A stretch of 64,000 bases of DNA from Akebia trifoliata. Lineage: Eukaryota; Streptophyta; Magnoliopsida; Ranunculales; Lardizabalaceae. The stretch is from contig CM030714.1 of the NCBI GenBank assembly GCA_017979445.1, positions 44,531,220 through 44,595,219 of the forward strand, written 5' to 3'. The position numbers and the translations under genes are program-made. Below, piece after piece: positions 1 through 11,139 of the stretch (positions are counted from its first letter, which is position 1; each line of letters begins with the position of its first letter). The notes under the pieces are model-generated. The model was not told where the DNA came from, did no database searches, and saw only the letters and a list, made by a program, of their open reading frames with translations.

Positions 1-309
1 ACACTATTTTTTTTTTTGTGACCCTCCTCTTGCAGTAAAATGTCTAGTGATTCCTTCATTCTCGCAAAATTTGAGAAACTCAGCAAGTTTTATTCCATTA
101 CTTTGTTTCTTTGTAAGAATTTTACATGTTTACTTGTCTGTTTTTCAATTTCTACTTTCTATTAGTTGAACTTGCAAAGAGCCCGTTTGGATAAGAAGTA
201 GAAAGTAGAAAATAACTAAGAAGAAAGTAACTTTTAGAAAGTAGAAAATAGTTTCCTCTTTCTTTTTAAAAAGTAAGGATTTTTACTTTTTAAATGTAGT
301 TTTCTAAAA
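1..309. other. AT-rich spacer left of the first TH2 remnant
   Basis: No reading frame or gene is visible. The stretch holds T-runs and a low-complexity block at about 180-300 made of repeated AGAAAGTAGAAAATA-like words that begins with GCCCGTTTGGATAAG, a phrase like those found in the last introns of the neighbouring TH2 copies (10405, 16915, 23220). It is probably the decayed last intron of a TH2 copy lying outside the window, but this is inference. Confidence 0.4.
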
Positions 310-585
310 TAAATCCATTTCTACTGGTGGAATTATTATGAAGGTGGAATCACCTAAAGACAAGGTTGAAGTTTTCAAGAACATTGTACATAAAGATGAC
401 ACGTACTTATTTGTATACATTGGAGACTCAGTGAGTGACTTGCTTTGCTTGCTCGAAGCTGATGTAGGCATTGTGATCGGGTCAAACTCAAACCCCAGGA
501 CAATCGGGAATCACTTTGGTGTTTCGTTCAATGGAAGAATAAGATTCGTTCAACTTACTCCCAATCCTTGGGAGTTAAATTAGAA
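310..585 (+). pseudogene. TH2 exon 6 fragment (remnant 0)
   Basis: This encodes the middle of the HAD phosphatase half of TH2: the stretch with the motif III lysine (SPKDK) and motif IV (YIGDSVSDLL), ending at NHFGVSF. The start of exon 6 (GLDxLSVHxNEF in other copies) is missing. After GVSF the frame runs into unrelated sequence (NGRIRFVQL...) that matches a dispersed repeat tail. With only about 75 recognisable residues, no DxDxT nucleophile and no TenA half, it cannot be a working enzyme. It is closest to exon 6 of copy 3 (GGII, VESPKDK, DTYL). Whether the exons upstream survive outside the window cannot be seen. Confidence 0.8.
528..580 (-). repeat. 3' tail of a dispersed plant retroposon (R1)
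   Basis: On the minus strand this reads GGATTGGGAGTAAGTTGAACGAATCTTATTC. The same tail pattern (TTATCC..., GGGTCGGCTAAACGAATC, TTGTTC) occurs at 10161-10235 (+), 13936-13965 (-), 34640-34735 (+) and 40368-40455 (-). It is a common end sequence of plant SINE/LINE-type retroposons. The element interrupts TH2 remnant 0. Confidence 0.5.
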
Positions 586-744
586 GATCGATATAAGTAG
601 ATTTGTAAAATTAGTTATTAAAGCAAAACAAAATAATTTCACCGAAAAAAAATCTATGTATGTAAAAGTAGATCAGGTAATTGGGTACATATTGACACTC
701 TTAAAATCTATTGACAAGAGATTAAAGATGATGATATTTTGGTT

Positions 745-978
745 ATTTTATCATTCTCTCATAGAAGACCAAAGTCAATAAATGTCCCATTCCCATAAGT
801 TTGAAAACCAAGGGAGTATGTCTAGTTTTTACCAAAATAAGGAGGGGTACCTCAAAATTACACAATTTTATGATTGAAAGCAAACAACTTTCCGCGCCAA
901 ATCTTTCTTTGTGACATTGTTCTGTTATTTCTCTCATATATTCTTCTGTTACAAACAGTATCTCTTGTTCTGTTATAA

Positions 979-1010
<32 letters not shown>

Positions 1011-1076
1011 GCAGAATCTCTCTCGTCTGCAATTCTGCAATTATACTTTCGAATTTCTTGATTGGAACAAGAAACC
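745..1076 (+). promoter_or_regulatory. Promoter and 5' leader of TH2 copy 1
   Basis: This block recurs upstream of every copy in the array (6130-6419, 12900-13216, 14085-14354, 20450-20694). Shared landmarks are GGGAGTATSTCTAGTTTTT, a GC-rich E2F-type motif (889-901) in otherwise AT-rich DNA, TTCTGTTATTTCT, a CT dinucleotide run (978-1010), and TTGGAACAAGAAACC directly before the start codon. The CT run is presumably in the 5' untranslated leader. No clear TATA box was assigned. Confidence 0.55.
889..901 (-). promoter_or_regulatory. E2F-type motif, TH2 copy 1
   Basis: The plus strand reads TTTCCGCGCCAAA. The minus strand gives TTTGGCGC, which fits the plant E2F consensus TTTSSCGC. It lies about 180 bp before the start codon and is kept at the matching place in the other copies. 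Binding is inferred, not shown. Confidence 0.45.
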
Positions 1077-4000
1077 ATGGACTCGAAATCTACAGTTGCG
1101 ATGGAACCTATCGTACTGGAACCTGAAGAACAAGGGGTCTCCATTAGACTCTGGGACAAATTCAAAAGCCAATCTGCGTTCGCCAAGTACACCCCTTTCA
1201 TGATTTGTTTCGCTTCTGGAATTTTGGATATGAAGACCATCTGCAATTATATCGGCCAAGATAAGTCTTTCATCAGAGCTTTTGATATTGTGTGAGTTTT
1301 TCTCTTAAGTTCAATTTGTTTTGGTTGGATGATTTACGGTTCTTTTGATCATAAGTTGTTTGGTTTTATTCTATCTTTTTTGTATAGGTTTGATATCCTG
1401 GAATTCTGTTATAAAGATGGCGCACATACAATTCGAAGTGTGGGGAATACAGTTAAGACGACCATGCGCAACATATACCGTTCTTTGTTAATTGTAAGAT
1501 TAAGAATAGCAGTATTTCTCAATTGGGTTATATTTAATTTAGTGGTTCTTGAACATCAGGATGCAAATTGAGATTTTTTTGGTGTTATATAACATCGTAG
1601 AATAGCAAATTGTGTTTCTCATTATTTCTTGAAGACTTCTTGATTGCTTAGCTAATATCCATAAATTTTAGCAATTACTTCTTTTGTAATTGTAAGATAC
1701 TTTGCAAGATTTCTCAATTGGTTATGTTAAATGGTTTAATTCTGTGCTTCTTGGACATCAAAACTCTTTTTTTTTGACGTTTCAATTGCTTAGCTAATAT
1801 ACATATAAAGTAATCTTGTCTAAAGAAGTTCTATATAGATTTATTTCTCTATTACTTCCATTTGCTATTTGTTGGGGGGATTTGGAAGGAAAGAAATGTC
1901 AGTGTGTTTGAAGGTAAAGAAAAAGTCATTCACAGTATTTTGGACAGCATTAAATTCTTGATGTTTCGACTTTCAATAGTCCCAGAACATCATCGTGTTT
2001 AAGGGCATATCCTCGGAAATTTGGTTTTTGTTTTGCTCTCTGAAGGTTTTCTGAACCTCCAAGATGTATGGCTCTCTTCTTTACAGTTTGGTTTTCTAAC
2101 ATTTCATTGATGTATTGCCCCTATAATGACATTTACATTCTCTTATCTTCATCTTTTTGTGATCTGATCAAATTAGGTATGTAACCTCATCCTAACATTA
2201 GTTACAATTCTTGGCCATTTATAGTAGAACTTGGGGTCCATTCTTGTCACTCTCAAGACTACTTTCCCATTTATATTACATGAGAGTTTCATGAATTAAC
2301 TGGAAAGGAAATTTACAGAAACTTTAATGACTAAAAATTGAAGAGATTGGAAGTAGTCTTAGATGAACCCAGATTTCATATGGATCACGAGCCCGAAAAT
2401 GCTTGTGTTAGTTTGCTGGTCATATGCTCCAATTGGGCTTAATATTCTGTATCGATCTTTGCTTTATTAATATTGGTTTCTCTAGTCATGAGACTGTAGC
2501 AGTGGGCATGACTCAATTTTCCTTTTTTTCCATTGATTATGGATATCTTGCAGTTGTACATATTTTGAAGAGAATTGAATTTGCAGGAATGTGGTTCTGA
2601 TATGGAGCACGGCAAGAGTTCCAACTCAGAAGTAGAGAAGTGCACAGATTTCTTGTTAGCAACAGCTTCCGGGATTATTGCTGCGACTCCTTCTGAAAAT
2701 ATGAAATTTGTTGCTTACACACTAGGTGCTGTGACGTCTCGCTTGAAGCTCCATAATTTTTTAAGTAAAGATCTCATCTGGGTACTTCTGGATCCTAGTG
2801 AAAGTAAGCGTCTCTGCAAGAAATGGAGAGATAATTATTCCTCTGAAAGTTTTGAGGTTTGTCATTTAAACCAATTCACATGCAGGCACACATCTGTATT
2901 TTATTTGCATATATTAGCTTCATTTGCACAAATGTCTCACTTATCATTTTCTTTCTGAATAAATACAGGAGGCAATTCGTCAAACCGAGAACTTGCTTGA
3001 TCATCTAAGTGTGTTTTTGACACAGGAAGAGTTTGACTTTCTAGAAAAGATTTACCATCAGGCTATGAGTCTTGAGATAAATGCTTTTTCTGCTCTAACG
3101 ATTACTCAGGAAACTGTAGTCCCTTTATGTGGAACACGTAACCTTGAGGAGCGTCATCTCATCATATTTTCTGATTTTGATATGACATGCACTACTTACG
3201 AATCCTCTGCCGCTTTAACAAAAGTTGATCTAAGGAATATATGGGATGTTCTTACGACACAGTATACCGAAGGGTATGAGCAATGCATCGACAGCATAAT
3301 GTCTATTGAGAAAGGTGAGAAAGAAGGCAGGTTCATTTCTTAGTTGATATTCAATCATTTCAATCCACACACCTCTATGGTTTAGAGATGCAGTTAGGCA
3401 ATTAATCACTTATTGTGTATTTATTCTTCCTACCTAATGGTTTTGCAGTAGAAGAATTTAACTATGATGGTCTATGCATAGCCCTTGAGAAACATTCGGA
3501 GTTTAAGAAACAAGCAAATTCAAGAGTGTTTGAGTCGGGTGTACTGAAGGGTTTAAATCAGGAAGATATAAAAGAAGCTGGTGAAAGTTTCAAGCTCCAA
3601 GATGGTTGCATAGAGTTCTTTAAGAAGATTGTAAACAATGCAGATGTCCATATACTTTCAAATTTTTGGTGTGGAGATTTTGTTGGATCAGTTTTTTCAT
3701 CAGGTTAGCCTTCACTATTTGTGTAAATAGTTGTTTTGTAATGTAGCACAGCTTTTCCAAAAATTGAGAATTTTCAAAGTCCATACACTGACTTACAGAT
3801 GGTGTTATTCTTATTCTGGCATTTGGCCCTGAAACAGATTTTTTCACGTTCAAGGGAGCTTGGACCTCCTTTAGACCAATTTGAGATGGTCAATCTCCAA
3901 ATCCAAATATGACTCAATAATTTTCCCTACAGTTGTGAAAACTGAAAACCACCCACTCACTATCTCTTAAGACTTCTAACCATGTTGGAAACTACCCTTA

Positions 4001-4649
4001 CTTTATTTCCTCACAATTATCCTATACTCCATGTACATATCATGTTTCCTATGGTAGTTGCATCAAATAAGATTGCGGCAATTTCTTTGGCTGCTTTACG
4101 TAAATGTAGAGTATGCTAAGTTATCATATTCTCTTTTTTCAGTTGCTAATATGATCTTTTACTCACAAAAATGGCCTATTAAAAGCAATGTACTTTTGTT
4201 GAGCAGCACGAGGTTTAGATCGTTTGAGTGTACACACCAATGAGGTCACTTACAAAGAAGGCATTTCTACTGGTGAAATTGTTATGAATCTGGAGACACC
4301 TACAGACAAGGTTCAACTTCTCAAGAACATTGTGAAGAACGATGGCATGGCCTTATCTGTATACATTGGAGACTCAGTGAGTGACTTACTTTGCTTGCTT
4401 GAAGCTGATATAGGCATTGTCATTGGGTCTAACTCAAGCCTCAGGAAAGTGGGGTATCATTTTGGTGTTTCTTTTGTTCCGTTGTTCTCTGTTTTGGTGA
4501 AGAAACAGCAAGAATATGTTCAAAGTGGCTCTTTTAATTGGAGTGGGATGTCTGGTATTCTCTACACAGTCACTAGTTGGTTCGAAATACATGCCTTCAT
4601 TTTGGGATGGTCTACACAATATATGGATCTTCTAGATTTTTCAGATTGA
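1077..4649 (+). CDS. TH2: TH2 copy 1: bifunctional TenA / HAD thiamin-phosphate phosphatase
   Basis: My model joins 1077-1291, 1388-1493, 2587-2856, 2969-3314, 3449-3703 and 4213-4649 (phases 2,0,0,1,1), giving 542 residues without a stop; an acceptor at 4206 is also in frame and adds two residues. Residues 1-290 are a TenA_E-type domain: LWDKF, NYIGQD with the pocket Asp at 62, and QAMSLE with the conserved Glu at 233. The rest is a HAD phosphatase: motif I SDFDMTCT (Asp266, Asp268), motif II Ser in HILSNFWCGD, motif III Lys430, motif IV GDSVSD (450-455). In Arabidopsis TH2 this fusion dephosphorylates thiamin monophosphate and its TenA half acts in salvage of thiamin breakdown products. The ATG has good context (ACCATGG). 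No transit peptide is evident, unlike the mitochondrial TH2 form. It lacks about eight residues after motif I that copy 2 has. The pairing with copy 4 is close. Confidence 0.85.
1494..2586 (+). other. Intron 2 of TH2 copy 1
   Basis: A 1.1 kb AT-rich intron starting GTAAGA and ending TTGCAG. Around 1670-1730 it contains a decayed second copy of the exon 2 end plus donor (TTCTTTTGTAATTGTAAGA, then TTTCTCAATTGG), the same internal duplication seen in the other copies. No separate gene is visible. Confidence 0.6.
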
Positions 4650-4976
4650 ATTTTTTTTTTTTTGGCTGATACATGGTTTTTCAGTTACGTCGATGTACAA
4701 ATCATTCTATATTTGGGAAGAGTTGGTTCCAGGGTATTTTTGTGTTTTGATATTTTTTCTACTGTCAGAACTCCGAACACAATAGATCATCATCATCAAT
4801 GCTCGTGGAATAATGTGAAGATACAATTCATTCATCAGAGTCCTTGTATTCTTTTGTATTTGATCTCAAGCTTATTTTCTGTCTTGAAAAATGTTTGTTC
4901 ATTCTTGAGTTCACATGTACATGGGACTCTCCCTATTCTTTCATCCAAACATTTGTATTCTTTTTCTTGTTGATTC

Positions 4977-4982
4977 AATAAA
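4977..4982 (+). terminator. Likely polyadenylation signal of TH2 copy 1
   Basis: AATAAA within TTGATTCAATAAATAGC, about 330 bp after the stop codon and just past a T-rich, TTGTATTCTTTT-containing stretch. The same 3' flank follows copies 2 and 4, where the hexamer is AATAAG. Confidence 0.5.
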
Positions 4983-6129
4983 TAGCAAAGTGAGGCACTT
5001 GGATTGGCAACGAAATGTATATCGTGTGCCATGACATGTATAAATAACAGTGCTCAATGGGATGAAATCGTCAAGAGCATTCTACCAAATCCATTTTTTT
5101 TAGAAATCGGGAAGTGGAGTTTTTGAAAACTCCAAGAGATGCTTTTCTTTAAAATGATATTCATAACTAGCATACATAAGAGGATTATATGTATGTCTAT
5201 ATCGTCAACAATGATGCGAAATTGTATGCCTTTGTCTCTTGGGGTCAATACTTTCATTTTCTCCTTGCTCATGTTCTTCTTTTCTTTTATTTAGAAGACT
5301 GATTCTACTCATCTTGAGTTTGGTCAAGTTGAGCTATAAGACCAAATTACTTTAGGCACACACTGTAGCAATTTACAGAGTTTTGATCGATTTTTTGGGT
5401 AATTTTGATAGATTAACAAAAAATGACTGAAATGCTATTGACTTCAAACTCTTGCAGAAATCCTTGAAAGTTGAAACAAAAAAAAACAAAAAACAAAATT
5501 GAAGGAGAGGAAAACAAAAATATCCCTTCCCTACAAAGATGCGAGCCCTGACCATTCATATTACATCCTCAAGGCAATAAAATGATGTGTGATCTCTCTC
5601 TCTCTCTCGTTGAGATAACCTCATGTATTCTAGCAAACAACCATCTCATGCAAATAGTTATTTTCGTGCTTCCCACGTACTCACAAGTGGTTCATTTTGC
5701 ATTTTAATTTGGAACTCATTACAATGCATCATTATGTATAATTTGGCATTAAAGTAGAGACTTGTTCAAAAGGGTCTCTTCGAAAGGTTGATAGGGTTGT
5801 GTTAAAATAAGACATTTGTCCTAAACCAAGAATGATTCTAGCTTTAGTCTATATTTCCACCTCTTTTAACTTAGCTTATCTGTTCTTAATCTAAATCCCC
5901 AAATGTTAATTGGGAGAGAATGGTGTGCCAACTACCTTACACATTCTTCAATAATAACAAATATAGTTCAGCTTACTCCCAAAATAAAATAGTTTTATCT
6001 AAAAAAATCTATAGGAGAATGCACATGTCAATACATTGAGTACCCAACTTAAGATGGCTACCCACAACCAAGATGAAAAATCTCTAAATTTTGTTTTTTG
6101 TTTTTGACGAGAGATTAAAGATGATGATA
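4983..6129. other. Spacer between TH2 copies 1 and 2
   Basis: No gene is visible. Parts recur elsewhere in the array: 5040-5160 (GATGAAATCGTCAAGAGC, CTACCAAATCCATTTTT, then AAAATGATA) matches 13600-13690 and 24180-24250, and 5690-5770 (ACTCATTACAATGCATCATTA) matches 18505-18545. The array unit is therefore larger than the gene. A short CT run lies at 5593-5608. Confidence 0.5.
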
Positions 6130-6419
6130 TTAGTCTCTCATAGAAGACCAAAGTCAGTAGATGCCCCATTCCCATTAGTTTGAAAATCCAGGGAGTATCT
6201 CTAGTTTTTGCCAAAATCAGAGGGTACCTCAAAATTAAAAAGTTTTTATGTTCCAAAGCAACAAACTTCGGCGCCAAATCTTTCTTTATGACATCGTTCT
6301 GTTATTTCTTTCTTACATTGCTCTGTTATACTCTCTCTCTCTCTCTCTTCTGCAACTCTGCTTTCAATCTTCCAACTTTCTTGATTGGAACAAGAAACCA
6401 TTGAAAATCTGCAGTTGCG
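6130..6419 (+). promoter_or_regulatory. Promoter and leader of TH2 copy 2 with E2F-type motif
   Basis: It is homologous to the copy 1 promoter block. The E2F-type motif is at 6267-6278 (TTCGGCGCCAAA; minus strand TTTGGCGC). A CT run at 6331-6348 follows. The site matching the copy 1 start codon has become ACCATTG, so translation must begin at the next ATG (6420). Confidence 0.5.
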
Positions 6420-9400
6420 ATGGAAGCAACCGTACAGGAACCCGAAGAACAAAGTGTCGCAATGCGACTCTGGGAAAAATTCAAGAACGAATCTGCGTTC
6501 ATCAAGTACGCTCCTTTCATGATTTGTTTCGCTGCAGGAGATTTGGATTTGGAGACCTTCTGCAATTACGCTGCCCAAGAGGCTTCTTTCGTTGGAGCTT
6601 TTCCGATAGTGTCAGTTTTTCCTCAAATTTTCTCTCATGTTTAATTTGTCTTGCTTTGGATGATTTAGGTTTTTTTTTAAATTTAAATTTCTCATATTTC
6701 TTTATAGGTTTGAGACGTTGGAAGAATGGATTGGTAAAGATGACAGATATGCGATTGGAGCCTTGAGGAATAGTGTTTGGTCGACGATGCTCAAGATACA
6801 CAGTTCTTTTGTAACTGTAAGATTTCTCAATGGGGTTCTGTTAAATGGTTTAATTCTGTAGTTCTAGGGCATCAAAACCAAAATTAAGATTTTTTTTGGT
6901 GTTATAGATCATCGCAGAATCGCAATATGTGTTTCTCATTATTTCTTGAATTTTATGTACTCTTAGCCTCTTTTAGGATTGAGTGATGACATCTCAATAG
7001 TGTTAGGACGATGATGCTCAGCATACACAGTTCTTTAATTTTTTATTCAGAGATTCTTGGACATTAAAACCCAAATAAAGATAGATATATATATATATAT
7101 ATATATATTGGTGTTAGAGATCATCTTAGAATGGCAATTTTTGTTTTTCGTTATTTCATGAATTATTTGTAGTCTCAGCCTCTTTTAGGGATTAGTGAAG
7201 ACATCTCGACTGCTTAGCTAATACCCATTAAACTGTAAGGTAATCTTGTCTAAAAAAGTTTTATTTAAATTTTATGTTTCTTATGCAAGAGAAATGCAAA
7301 ATCTGTGAACCCTTTATTTCTCTATTGTCCCATAGTATTTGGATTATCTTCTTCAATTCTACTATGGATGTATGTCGTATTTGGTATTTTATAGGTCTCT
7401 CTTCTAGAGGTCGTATCTTTTGGAGATTACTTCCATTTGCCAAAGTGTTTGAACAAAAAACAAAAGGTCACTCACAGTATTTTGATTGACATTAAAGCCT
7501 CAATGTTCCAATGGTTCAAGAACAGCATCAAGTTTAAGGGGATATTCTCTGAAAAGTTGGTTTTCTATTTGGGTTTCATTGTAAATACAGAGGAGTAGTT
7601 GAGTGTTGTTTTATTTGATTTGGTTTTTGTTTTGCTCTATGTAGGTTTTCTGAACCTCCAAGATGTATTGTTCACTTCTTTGTAGTTTGGTTTCCTGACA
7701 TTTCTTTGATGTATTGTCCCTATAATGACATTTTCATTCTCTATCTTCTTCATATTTTTAAATATTTTTTTTGTGATTTGATCAAACTAAGTGCCCAACA
7801 TGCACACCCATTTATAGTAGAACGTGGGAGCACATTCATTGGAGACTAACAGAAAAAAGTGTTGTGTAATACTCAAAAAGAAGAGAGCATTTATTTAATC
7901 TAGTTAGTCTCAGCTTAATTTCATCAAAATTGTTCAATCATTATTCTCAAGGTTCTTGGGTGAGGATTTAGCACCGATATATAGGCTTATCCACAAAATA
8001 CATCAGCATTCACAGCAGCTTAAGAGGGGAGAATGAGAGAGATAGCATGTTTTGTCACTCTCAAAAATAGATTCCACCTACTTTCTCATTTATATTACAT
8101 GAGAGTTTCATGAATTAACTGCAAAGGGAATTAATAGAAACTTTAATGACTAAAAATTAAACGGATTGGAAGTAGTCTTAGATGAACCCAGATTTCATAT
8201 GGTCATGTGATCCAATTGGGCTGGATTTCATCCTTAATCTTCTGTATCAAGCTTTGCATTATTAATATTGGTTTCTCTAGTCATGAGACTGTAGCAGTGG
8301 GCATGATGAAATTGTTGCCATTATCTTCTTGGCCCATTTCTAATAGAAGAACCTAATAAGGATTGAAACTCAATGTATGTCTTTTAAATTTTTCCATTCA
8401 TCATGCATATGCGTGAGAGATCATCATACAGTTACACGTATTCTGAAAAGAATTGATTTTGCAGGAATGTGGTTTTAATATGGACGGCAGGTGGTCTACT
8501 AGTTCCAACTCAGAAGTAGATAAATGCAAAAATTTCTTGTTAGCAACAGCTGTTGGGATTGTTGCTGCGACTCCTGACAAGATGAAAGTTGCTGCTTACA
8601 CAATAGGTGCTATGACGCCTCTCTTGAAGCTCCATAATTTCTTAAGTAAAGAGTTTAATATCTCGGCACTTCTGGATCCTAATGAAAGAAATCGTCTCTG
8701 CCAGATATGGATTGATAATTGTTCCTCAGAAAGTTTTGAGGTTTGTGATATTGTTAGTCATTGATCCATTTTCCGTTTTCTATTTCATGTTTAATGGATT
8801 GAAAATGACACATTTGTATTTTATTAGCTCAAAAGTCTTGTCTCACTTATCGTTTTCTTTCTGAATAAATACAGGAGGCAACTCTTCAAACCGAGAATTT
8901 GCTTGATCAACTAAGTATCTCTTTGACGCAGGAAGAGTTTTCGGTCCTAGAAAAGATTTACCATCAAGCTATGAAACTTGAGATGAATTTTTTTTCTGCT
9001 CAAATGATTAGGCAGGAAACTGTAGTCCCTTTATCTGGAACACGTAACCTTGAGGGGCGTCATCTCACCATATTTTCTGATTTTGATTTGACATGCACTA
9101 CTGCTGAATCCTCTGCCACTTTAGCAGAGATCACAATATGTTCTGCAACAAGAGCAGATCTAGGGGATGTATGGGGTGCTCTTAAGACACAGTATACTCA
9201 AGAGTATGAACAATGCATCAACAGCATATTATCTAGTGAGAAAGGTAAAACATTGAGATTCAATAATTTCAATCCATACACTTCTATGGTTTTTCTCTGA
9301 CGTGGGCAATTAATCACTTATTGAAATCCTGTATTTATTCTTCCTACCTAATGGTTTTGCAGTAGAAGAATTTAACTATGATGATCTATGCATAGCACTT

Positions 9401-11139
9401 GAGAAACATTCGGAGTTTAAGAAACAATCAAATTCAAGAGTGTTTGAGTCGGCAGTACTGAAGGGTTTAAATCTTGAAGATATAAAAGAAGCTGGTGAAA
9501 GTTTCAAGCTCCAAGATGGTTGCATAGAGTTCTTTAAGAAGATTGTAAACAACAATGCACAAGTCCATTTACTTTCAAATTGTTGGTGTGGAGATTTCGT
9601 TAGATCAGTTTTTTCATCAGGTTAGCCTTTTATTATTAGAAACCATGCTATTTGTGTTAATATTTGCTTTGTAATGTGTACTTATGTAAGTGCTTATTTC
9701 TTTATTCTCACCATCAAGAAAATGGACTATTGCAATTGAATCATTATCATTCCAAGGATCCCAGGTCCAAAGTGTACAGGGAAGATACGTACACAAGATG
9801 TCAAATGAATAATGTCACAATCACAAATATCGAGTGTTTAGCATGTCAAGCTTGTTCTCCATCTTTGATAAGTGGTTGAGGTGACTCATTTAAAATGAGT
9901 GATGGAAGGTCCACTTATTGTTAAGGTCTCACCAAAGAGAAGTGGAATTCTTTGAGAGAAGTGTTTACAGGAGTACAGGACAGGCAAATGCTGTGTAGGT
10001 CCTGGTCATTCATGGTTCTATAAGTTTGCTTTGCTGCAAGAAGCATTTCGTGAGGTTTTTTTTTAAGATAAGTTTGGTGGTAAGTAACGGAGAACAAGAT
10101 TTTCTTAAGACTCCTAAAATGGAGTGTTCCAAATGATGATGGTAGGAAAATGGTTCATAATAATTCTACAACGACAACAAAGTCTTATCCCAAAGATATG
10201 GGTCGGCTAAACGAATCTTGTTCCTTCATTCCAATCAGTCCAAAGCCAACGATTCTGTCATTTATGTTTTATTTTCAAATTGCAAGCTATTGGTGTTTAT
10301 TAAATAAGATTGTATGCTATCATATTTTTTAGTTAATGATGTTTTCTTGAATCGATTGTCATGGTTTTCCTAGATTATGTGTGAGTTTCTCTGAGATTTA
10401 GAACCTGTTTGGATAGCCAAAGTTACATCAGAAGTAAGAAAAAAAACACTTTTTTCAAGAAAAATGGTTTTCTGACTATAAAAGGTGTTTTACTGATTAT
10501 TTTTGTAGAAATCTCAAGAGTTCTAATGGGTCTTTTATTAAGATTTAGCCTTTGTATGGGTTTCATTTGTCTGTAGGAGTCAGTAAGTGTATTATATATA
10601 TTTTTCTTTTTCTTTTCTTTTTTCTTCTTTTGTAGCTATTTCATTCGGTGTGTTTTAAAATGACACTGTACTTTTGTTGAGCAACAGGAGGTTTAGATCA
10701 TTTGAGTCTACACACAAACGAGTTCATTTACAAAGAATCCATTTCTATTGGTGAAATTGTTATGAATCTGGAGACACATACAGACAAGGTTCAACTTCTC
10801 AAGAACATTGTGAAGAATGATGGCATGGCCTTGTCTGTATACATTGGAGACTCGGTGAGCGACTTGCTTTGCCTGCTTGAAGCTGATGTAGGCATTGTCT
10901 TCGGGTCTAACTCAAGCCTCAGGAAAGTGGGGAATCATTTTGGTGTTTCTTTTGTTCCGTTGTTCTCTGGTTTGATGAAGAAACAACGTGAATATGTTCA
11001 AGGTGGCTCTTTTAATTGGAGTGGGAAATCTGGTATTCTCTACACAGTCACTAGTTGGTTCGAAATACATGCCTTCATTTTGGGATGGTCCACACAAGAT
11101 TATACGGATCTTCTCGATTTTCAGAATATTGAAAATTAG
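6420..11139 (+). CDS. TH2: TH2 copy 2: bifunctional TenA / HAD phosphatase, mosaic copy
   Basis: My model joins 6420-6610, 6708-6816, 8465-8740, 8875-9244, 9363-9620 and 10688-11139, giving 551 residues with no stop. TenA half: LWEKF, NYAAQE, QAMKLEMNFF. The pocket Asp of the QD motif is Glu54 here. HAD half: SDFDLTCT (Asp261, Asp263), Ser in HLLSNCWCGD, DKVQ lysine, GDSVSDLL. The region after motif I is complete (LAEITICSAT), unlike copies 1 and 4. The start (MEATVQEP) resembles copy 3, but exons 5 and 6 resemble copies 1 and 4, which suggests recombination or gene conversion. The exon 1 donor is GTCAGT where the others have GTGAGT. Intron 2 is 1.6 kb and intron 5 is 1.1 kb with a retroposon tail inside. 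The role is as for copy 1, but TenA activity is less certain. Confidence 0.83.
7081..7111. repeat. AT microsatellite in intron 2 of TH2 copy 2
   Basis: About thirty bases of alternating A and T in intron 2, next to a decayed repeat of the exon 2 end (GTTAGGACGATGATGCTCAG, about 6999-7018). Confidence 0.8.
10161..10235 (+). repeat. Dispersed retroposon tail (R2) in TH2 copy 2 intron 5
   Basis: Contains ACGACAACAAAGTCTTATCC and GGGTCGGCTAAACGAATC, the widespread plant retroposon 3' sequence. It is intronic, so it does not break the coding sequence. Confidence 0.6.

Noticed and set aside
743..1246. Minus-strand frame of 167 codons over the TH2 copy 1 leader and exon 1
   Set aside because: It is antisense to a clear TenA exon. 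Similar frames appear antisense to the other copies, and its RERERER stretch is only the CT run read backwards.
4662..4973. Frame of 103 codons after TH2 copy 1
   Set aside because: It lies in the 3' flank that is repeated after the other copies, where the frame is not kept.
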